17,749 bases of DNA, taken from NCBI GenBank assembly GCA_947627085.1, contig CANQUO010000018.1, forward strand, positions 1 to 17,749, written 5' to 3'. The position numbers and the translations under genes were made by a program. Below, in pieces: positions 13,349 to 17,749 of this stretch. Numbering within the stretch: position 1 is the first letter of the stretch; every line of letters starts with the position of its first letter. This DNA is from an uncultured Oscillospiraceae bacterium. Lineage in GTDB: Bacteria; Bacillota; Clostridia; Oscillospirales; Oscillospiraceae. A model generated the notes under the pieces. It made no database searches. It had not been told where the DNA came from and saw nothing but the letters and a program-made list of their open reading frames with translations.

Positions 13349-14176
13349 TCACGCCTTCTCCACGGCGGCCAGGACCTCGTCCAGCATGTTGGTCTCCACG
13401 GCCTCGATGTCGCCGGCGTCGGCGGCGGCGGTGACGGCGGGGTCCATGGGCAGGCGGGATATGACGCTTATGCCGTGGGCCTTGCAAAGAGCGTCCAGGT
13501 GGCTCTCGCCGTAGATATAGTGGCGCTTGTGGCAGTCGGGGCACTCAAACCAGGCCATGTTCTCCACGACGCCCAGTATGGGTATATCCATGAGCCCCGC
13601 CATCTTCACGGCCTTTTCAACTACCATGGACACCAGGTCCTGGGGCGTTGTGACCACGACGATGCCGTCCACGGGCAGGGATTGGAACACGGTGAGGGGC
13701 ACGTCGCCGGTGCCGGGGGGCATGTCCACGAACATGTAGTCCACGTCGCCCCACCAGACCTCTTTCCAGAACTGCTGGACCACGCCGCCGATGATGGGCC
13801 CGCGCCACACCACGGGGTCGGAGGGGTCGTCGAGGAGCAGGTTCATGCTCATTATGGCGATGCCGGTCCTGGACTCGGCGGGTATTATGCCCTCCTCGAC
13901 GCCAGAGGCCCTGGCGGTGATGCCGAAGGTCTTGGGTATGGAGGGGCCGGTGATGTCCGCGTCCATGATGGCCACGCTCTTGCCCCGGCGGCGCATGGAG
14001 GCGGCAAGCAGGCTCGTGACCATGCTCTTGCCCACGCCGCCCTTGCCGGAGACCACAGCGACGACCTTTTTTACGTTAGACGAGGGGTTGCCCGCCTTGG
14101 GGTCCTCGTTTTTCTTCTCCCGGCTTGCGCAGTTGGCCGCGCAGGTGGAGCAGTCGTGAGTACATTCTTCGCTCAT
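13349..14176 (-). CDS. mrp: Mrp/NBP35-family Fe-S cluster carrier ATPase
   Basis: This encodes 275 residues from an ATG at 14176 with GGAGGG 8 bases upstream. The N-terminus has a cysteine cluster (C5, C9, C12, C16), as in NBP35-type proteins and archaeal or clostridial relatives. The deviant Walker A SGKGGVGKS (43-51) and MDADITGPS mark the MinD/Mrp group of P-loop ATPases. VDMPPGTGD is the Walker-B-like motif typical of Mrp. A CxxC pair in WFECPDCHKRHYIYG is the usual bridging Fe-S ligand of dimeric Mrp. By family it binds and transfers [4Fe-4S] clusters in the cytoplasm. It has its own promoter, divergent from murA; the downstream gene on the same strand is separated by the palindromic repeat cluster. 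Confidence 0.92.
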   Translation of the reverse strand: MSEECTHDCSTCAANCASREKKNEDPKAGNPSSNVKKVVAVVSGKGGVGKSMVTSLLAASMRRRGKSVAIMDADITGPSIPKTFGITARASGVEEGIIPAESRTGIAIMSMNLLLDDPSDPVVWRGPIIGGVVQQFWKEVWWGDVDYMFVDMPPGTGDVPLTVFQSLPVDGIVVVTTPQDLVSMVVEKAVKMAGLMDIPILGVVENMAWFECPDCHKRHYIYGESHLDALCKAHGISVISRLPMDPAVTAAADAGDIEAVETNMLDEVLAAVEKA

Positions 14177-14210
14177 TCAAAATTCCCTCCTGATGGGTAA
14201 TATATAAATA

Positions 14211-14239
14211 AATATAGTACTTTTCCCTTCCCCCGTCAA
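14211..14239 (-). promoter_or_regulatory. Sigma-A promoter of mrp
   Basis: On the minus strand TTGACG (14239-14234) and TATATT (14216-14211) are 17 bases apart, with an expected start near 14204 and a leader of about 28 bases. Confidence 0.7.
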
Positions 14240-14291
14240 CCCCCATGTCTCTCTCTTTCCCGCATATATTGGGCATTATTATGAAAAGCAG

Positions 14292-14320
14292 TTGCAAAAT
14301 TTCTCCGGTGATGTTATAAT
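14292..14320 (+). promoter_or_regulatory. Sigma-A promoter of murA
   Basis: TTGCAA (14292-14297) and a perfect TATAAT (14315-14320) are 17 bases apart. The expected start is near 14327, about 93 bases before the TTG start codon at 14420. Confidence 0.75.
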
Positions 14321-14419
14321 TAATGAAACATGTCTCTTTTTTATTTTCCGCCGTGATTTTACCCTCACCGCGGGGCATAATTACAGTGGACAAACATGTA
14401 CGATCAGGAAGGTGAGCCT

Positions 14420-15724
14420 TTGACCAAATATGTCATCAAAGGCGGAAGGCCGCTTAGAGGCGAGGTCGAGATAAGCGGCGCGAAGAACGCCGCCGTCGCC
14501 ATTATCCCCGCAGCCATGCTGGTTGACGGGGCCTGCCGCATTGAAAATATACCCCAGATATCCGACGTTACAATGCTCCTCAACATCTTAAGGCGCATGG
14601 GCGCCACGGTCAGGACCGTGGACCGCCACACCATGGATATCGACTGCTCCGGCGTGCGCCGGGTCCGGGCGGATTTTGACATGATGACCCGCATACGGGC
14701 AAGCTATTATCTAATCGGGGCCCTTTTGGGCCGCTTTGGCCAGGCCGTGGTGGCAATGCCCGGCGGGTGCAACTTCGGCTCGGTGCGGCCCATCGACCAG
14801 CACGTGAAGGGCTTTATCGCCATGGGCGCCCAGGTCGAGGTCAAAAACGGCCTCGTCGTCGCCACCACCCCCGACGGGCATTTGCACGGGGCGGACATCT
14901 ACCTCGACGTGGCAAGCGTGGGAGCCACCATAAATATAATGCTGGCCGCTGCCTTCGCTAAGGGAATCACCCGAATCGAGAACGTGGCCCGGGAGCCGCA
15001 CATCGTGGACGTGGCCAACTTCCTCAACGCCATGGGCGCGGACATACGCGGGGCGGGCACCAACGTCATTAAGATTCGCGGCGTGGACAGGCTCTCCGGC
15101 GGGACCTACGCCCTCATCCCCGACCAGATCGAGGCGGGCACCTATATGGCCGCCGTGGCCGGGACCGGCGGGAGCCTCCTTATAAAAAACGTCATCCCCA
15201 AGCACATGGACTGCATCACCGGCAAGCTTGAGGAGATGGGCGTTCAGGTCGAGGAGGGCGAGGACCAGATTCTGGTCAGCCGCTTCGGGCCCCTGCGCAG
15301 GATAAACGTCAAGACCCTCCCGTACCCCGGCTTCCCCACGGACATGCAGCCCCAGATCGCCACAGTGCTGTGCCTCGCCCATGGGACGAGCCTCATAACC
15401 GAGGGTGTGTGGGACACCAGGTACAAATACGTGGGCGAGCTTTTGAAGATGGGCGCCAACATCACCGTGGACGGCCGCCGGGCCATAATCGAGGGGGTGG
15501 AGCGCCTGACCGGCGCGCCGCTGAAGGCATGGGACCTCAGGGCGGGGGCCGCCATGGTCATCGCCGGGCTCTGCGCCCAGGGCGTCACCGAGATCGAGGG
15601 CGTGGACTACATCGAGCGGGGCTATGAGGACCTGGTGGAAAAGCTCCGGAAGGTGGGCGCCGACATCGAGAGCATCGACATCCCCGACCCCGAGGAGCGG
15701 CCGGAGGCCGTCAAAATAGGCTGA
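14420..15724 (+). CDS. murA: UDP-N-acetylglucosamine 1-carboxyvinyltransferase
   Basis: This encodes 434 residues from TTG 14420, behind AGGAAGG 7 bases upstream, giving the standard N-terminus MTKYVIKGGRPLRGEVEISG. An in-frame ATG at 14396 has no good ribosome site and would add eight residues. The enzyme transfers enolpyruvate from PEP to UDP-GlcNAc, the first committed step of peptidoglycan synthesis in the cytoplasm. Conserved features: ISGAKNA with Lys22-Asn23, the catalytic-loop Cys117 in MPGGCNFGSVRP (the residue blocked by fosfomycin), and the repeated inside-out barrel halves, including TDMQPQ (family TD.Q). The Cys is present, so no built-in fosfomycin resistance from that substitution is expected. 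Firmicutes may carry two murA paralogues; which one this is cannot be told here. Confidence 0.93.
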   Translation: MTKYVIKGGRPLRGEVEISGAKNAAVAIIPAAMLVDGACRIENIPQISDVTMLLNILRRMGATVRTVDRHTMDIDCSGVRRVRADFDMMTRIRASYYLIGALLGRFGQAVVAMPGGCNFGSVRPIDQHVKGFIAMGAQVEVKNGLVVATTPDGHLHGADIYLDVASVGATINIMLAAAFAKGITRIENVAREPHIVDVANFLNAMGADIRGAGTNVIKIRGVDRLSGGTYALIPDQIEAGTYMAAVAGTGGSLLIKNVIPKHMDCITGKLEEMGVQVEEGEDQILVSRFGPLRRINVKTLPYPGFPTDMQPQIATVLCLAHGTSLITEGVWDTRYKYVGELLKMGANITVDGRRAIIEGVERLTGAPLKAWDLRAGAAMVIAGLCAQGVTEIEGVDYIERGYEDLVEKLRKVGADIESIDIPDPEERPEAVKIG

Positions 15725-15740
15725 GGCGGCTTTAGCCGCC
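15725..15740 (+). terminator. Short hairpin directly after murA
   Basis: GGCGGC, loop TTTA, then GCCGCC begins at the base after the murA stop. Only TT follows, so it is a weak terminator at best. It is followed by the palindrome and structured element of 15747-15989. Confidence 0.4.
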
Positions 15741-15746
15741 TTGATA

Positions 15747-15765
15747 GGGGGCATGCCGTGCCCCC
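15747..15765. repeat. 19-base palindromic repeat, left flank of element copy 2
   Basis: GGGGGCATGCCGTGCCCCC ends at the base before the element begins and recurs without a mismatch at 15971-15989. It can fold as a hairpin (GGGGGCA/TGCCCCC). Confidence 0.8.
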
Positions 15766-15970
15766 CAGATTGTCAAAAAACTCAAGTTCAATATTTTTCC
15801 CGGCGGCATGTACGTCGGGAAAAATCCCTTTTGTCGCCCAAGTGTGCCCCTACGGGGCGCGCGCAGGGCGACAGCAGGGAAATTGCGCGTGAATTTCGCA
15901 AAATTCACGCGCAGTTTCCCGCACGTTCCCATTTGTCGGAAAAGGCCGCAGGCCTTTTTCGACAGGCTGA
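15766..15970. repeat. Dispersed structured element, copy 2
   Basis: This 205-base copy matches 10036-10241 along its whole length. The left end is CAGATTGTCAAAAA; the right end read on the other strand is TCAGCCTGTCGAAAAA. The four stem-loops are conserved. The third, at 15877-15920, is a 20-bp stem with one G-U pair and the same CGCA loop as copy 1; its differences from copy 1 are paired on both arms. Unlike copy 1 it lies between co-directional genes (murA and rlmH), and identical 19-base palindromes adjoin both ends. Confidence 0.8.
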
Positions 15971-15989
15971 GGGGGCATGCCGTGCCCCC
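15971..15989. repeat. 19-base palindromic repeat, right flank of element copy 2
   Basis: This is identical to 15747-15765 and starts at the base after the element ends. Together the two could be a target duplication, or hairpin modules that the element travels with or inserts beside. Confidence 0.8.
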
Positions 15990-15993
15990 TGAC

Positions 15994-16015
15994 TTGTATA
16001 TAAATTGTATATAAA
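15994..16015 (+). repeat. Perfect 11-base tandem duplication adjoining the rlmH start codon
   Basis: TTGTATATAAA occurs twice in tandem (15994-16004 and 16005-16015), ending at the base before the rlmH ATG. It takes the place where a ribosome site would be expected and offers -10-like TATAAA or TATATA hexamers, but no matching -35 is clear. Confidence 0.65.
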
Positions 16016-16495
16016 ATGGTAGACGTCACTCTTATCTGCGTGGGCAGGCTCAAGGAAAAATTTTACAAGGACGCCTGCGACGAGTACATAAAGCGTCTGG
16101 GAGCCTACTGCCGGCTGACGGTCACGGAGATACCCGAGGAGCGGAGGGGCGACAGCCCCTCGAAGGCCGAAACATGCGCCGCCCTTTCACGGGAGGCCGA
16201 GTCCATAAAAAGGGCCGTGCCGAAGGGCGCGGCGGTGATAACCCTTTGCGTGGAGGGCCGGGAGCTGTCGAGCCCCGAGCTTGCCGGGACCATCGGGGAG
16301 CTCACCGGCTCATATCAGAAGCTGTGCTTTGTGATAGGCGGCTCCGACGGCCTTTCGGACAGCGTGAAGGCCCTGTCCCGGCTCAGGCTTTCCATGTCGC
16401 CCATGACCTTTCCCCACCATCTGGCCCGGGTCATGGTGCTGGAGCAGCTTTACCGGGCCTTTTCCATTCTGAACGGAGGGAGATACCACAAATGA
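16016..16495 (+). CDS. rlmH: 23S rRNA (pseudouridine-1915-N3) methyltransferase RlmH
   Basis: This encodes 159 residues, the usual RlmH length. Matches to the family run the whole length: VDVTLICVGRLKEKFYKDA at the N-terminus, LCVEGRELSSPELA in the middle, the SAM-binding knot motif FVIGGSDGLSD, and the C-terminal MTFPHHLARVMVLEQLYRA ending in GGRYHK. The protein is a SPOUT-class dimer that methylates the modified pseudouridine in helix 69 of 23S rRNA on assembled ribosomes. The ATG at 16016 fits the family N-terminus, but no Shine-Dalgarno sequence precedes it; an 11-base tandem duplication occupies that place. The gene overlaps the next one by 4 bases. Confidence 0.95.
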   Translation: MVDVTLICVGRLKEKFYKDACDEYIKRLGAYCRLTVTEIPEERRGDSPSKAETCAALSREAESIKRAVPKGAAVITLCVEGRELSSPELAGTIGELTGSYQKLCFVIGGSDGLSDSVKALSRLRLSMSPMTFPHHLARVMVLEQLYRAFSILNGGRYHK

Positions 16496-16818
16496 GCGGC
16501 GATTGGAGCTTCAAATTTCAGTCCGGCGTGGTGGGCGACTGGCCGTATAACGGCTTTGGCGAGCCGGAAAAGCCCGCCTTTTTGGAGCACATCTTCGGCT
16601 CCGAGCCGGAGCTCATGCTGGAGCGCAACATGCTCCGCTCTTTCGGCATCCCCACCGTCGCCCGCTACCCAATGGAGGGCACGCTGGGCAAGGTGGTGCT
16701 GGGCATGTCCGGCACGGGTATGGATATTTTCGTCCCTGAGAGTATGCTCGAGGACGCGAAAAATATTATCAGTTACGTAAGTAGCGATGAAATCAAAAAC
16801 AACAATGAGGAGGAGTAA
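16492..16818 (+). CDS. Small DUF2007-like protein (putative signal-transducing protein)
   Basis: This encodes 108 residues. The ATG overlaps the rlmH stop (ATGA) and GGAGGGAG lies upstream inside rlmH. The central part, ELMLERNMLRSFGIPTVAR, a variable loop, then MDIFVPESMLEDAKNII, follows the DUF2007 pattern: helix, glycine turn, strand, and a V-P-E-x-x-x-x-A-x-x-I helix. The family is described as putative signal-transducing but its biochemical role is unknown. The N-terminal 35 residues are aromatic and Gly/Pro-rich (DWSFKFQSG, DWPYNGFGEP) and are not part of that fold. It sits between rlmH and the phosphohexomutase in a tight operon and is probably translationally coupled to rlmH. Confidence 0.75.
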   Translation: MSGDWSFKFQSGVVGDWPYNGFGEPEKPAFLEHIFGSEPELMLERNMLRSFGIPTVARYPMEGTLGKVVLGMSGTGMDIFVPESMLEDAKNIISYVSSDEIKNNNEEE

Positions 16819-16820
16819 AA

Positions 16821-17749
16821 ATGAGTTACCGTGAAGCTTATGAAAAATGGCTCAATTCCCCCGCCCTCACCGCCGAGGAGCGCGCGGAGCTTGAGTCCAT
16901 TGCCAATGACGAGGGCGAGATCGAATCCCGCTTCATCGCCCAGCTGGAGTTCGGCACCGCGGGCCTTCGCGGGACCATGGCCGTGGGCCTCAACCGCATG
17001 AACGTCCACGTCATCCGCCACACCACCCAGGCTTTCGCCGAGGTCATACTTGCCGAGGGCCCCGAGGCCGTGAAGCGCGGCGTGGCCGTGTGCTACGACT
17101 GCCGCAACAATTCCGAGACCTTCGCCCGCGAGGCCGCGAAGGTCATGGCCGCCAACGGCATTTTCGTCAGGCTCTTTGACGACATGCGCCCCACCCCGGA
17201 GCTGAGCTTCGCCATCCGGGAGTATAAGTGCATCGCCGGTATAAACATCACCGCCTCCCACAACCCCAAGGAGTATAACGGCTACAAGGTCTACTGGGAG
17301 GACGGCGCCCAGCTGCCCCCCAAGCACGCCGACGAGGTGGCCGCCAAAATGGCGAAGCTCGACGTGTTCGACTGCGTCAAGACCATGGACTATGACGATG
17401 CCATAAAGGAGGGCAAGATAGTCCTCATGGGCCACGAGACCGACGAGAAGTTCCTTTCAAACGTCATGGCCCAGCAGAACGACCCGGAGCTCATCGCCAG
17501 CGTCGCCGACAGCTTCAAGATGGTCTACACCCCCTTCCACGGCACCGGCATGAAGCTCATCCCCGAGGCGCTCCGCCGCATGGGCCTCAAGAAGGTCTAC
17601 TGCGAGCCCCAGCAGATGATAAAGGACGGGGATTTCCCCACAGTCAAGTCCCCCAACCCCGAAAATCCCGAGGGCTTCTATCTGTGCATCGAGCTTGCCG
17701 ACAAGGTGGGCGCGGACTTTATCCTGGGCTCCGACCCCGACGCCGACCG
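16821..17749 (+). CDS. Phosphoglucomutase/phosphomannomutase family, N-terminal part (runs off right edge)
   Basis: The first 309 residues of an alpha-D-phosphohexomutase are present; the gene continues past the window. The ATG at 16821 follows AGGAGG and lies 2 bases after the previous stop. Early FGTAGLRG (44-51) is typical of the PgcA-type, roughly 560-residue, bacterial phosphoglucomutases. The catalytic phosphoserine loop is ITASHNPKEYNGYKVYW with Ser146. YTPFHGTGMKL belongs to domain 2, and the metal-binding loop GSDPDADR (302-309) is the last thing visible. The enzyme interconverts glucose-1- and glucose-6-phosphate, or a related sugar phosphate, in the cytoplasm, feeding cell-wall glycolipid and UDP-glucose synthesis. 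The exact substrate cannot be set from the visible part. Confidence 0.92.
   Translation, partial: MSYREAYEKWLNSPALTAEERAELESIANDEGEIESRFIAQLEFGTAGLRGTMAVGLNRMNVHVIRHTTQAFAEVILAEGPEAVKRGVAVCYDCRNNSETFAREAAKVMAANGIFVRLFDDMRPTPELSFAIREYKCIAGINITASHNPKEYNGYKVYWEDGAQLPPKHADEVAAKMAKLDVFDCVKTMDYDDAIKEGKIVLMGHETDEKFLSNVMAQQNDPELIASVADSFKMVYTPFHGTGMKLIPEALRRMGLKKVYCEPQQMIKDGDFPTVKSPNPENPEGFYLCIELADKVGADFILGSDPDAD

Noticed and set aside
14711..15754. A 347-residue minus-strand open frame
   Set aside because: It is antisense to murA, whose motifs, catalytic Cys and promoter are clear; its own sequence is compositionally a reverse-strand shadow.

Overview
The window looks like chromosomal DNA of a Gram-positive, Clostridia-type bacterium, probably near the Oscillospiraceae. 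This rests on protein character (AgrC/LytTR signalling, a BcrA-like ABC exporter, MurA, RlmH, PgcA-type mutase), strong GGAGG ribosome sites, sigma-A promoters with 17-18 base spacers, and families of short palindromic intergenic repeats. The species is not identified.

Layout, left to right. (1) Bases 1-1008, minus strand: a lipoprotein gene overlapping the start of an ABC-2-like permease that runs off the left edge. Divergent from it, bases 1188-3119 encode a LytTR response regulator and an AgrC-like histidine kinase. (2) Bases 3227-7962, minus strand, visibly more AT-rich than the flanks: an OmpR-type regulator, a BcrA-like ATPase, its permease, a one-membrane-segment histidine kinase and, behind its own promoter, an XRE regulator. 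This resembles a peptide-antibiotic sensing and resistance cassette. (3) Bases 8258-9961, plus strand, alone behind its own promoter: a 567-residue protein joining an eCIS-core (DUF4157, HELGH) domain to a domain with the motif series of inositol polyphosphate kinases. This is the most unusual gene here. No contractile-tail genes are present. (4) Bases 10260-14176, minus strand: a 23S rRNA methyltransferase of the RlmI type, a FucI/AraA-fold isomerase-like protein, and an Mrp/NBP35 ATPase. (5) Bases 14420-17749, plus strand: murA, rlmH, a DUF2007-like small protein and the 5' part of a phosphohexomutase; the last three form a tight operon.

Intergenic structure is rich. A 205-base element with four stem-loops and imperfect inverted ends occurs twice (10036-10241 and 15766-15970). 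The copies differ by paired substitutions that keep a 20-bp stem intact. The second copy is flanked exactly by two identical 19-base palindromes. A separate cluster of four palindromic repeats fills 13077-13347. Regulatory sites that can be read directly include promoters for eight transcription units, an 18-bp palindrome at the start of the lipoprotein transcript, and an 11-base-period direct repeat plus an inverted repeat around the ABC transporter promoter.

How the genes work together: regions 1 and 2 are two separate envelope or peptide-sensing systems, each pairing a two-component system with membrane export or lipoprotein genes. Regions 4 and 5 are housekeeping (ribosome methylation, Fe-S cluster carrier, peptidoglycan precursor synthesis, sugar-phosphate conversion). 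Region 3 is an accessory gene set between them, plausibly coding for an effector that acts on a eukaryotic cell.
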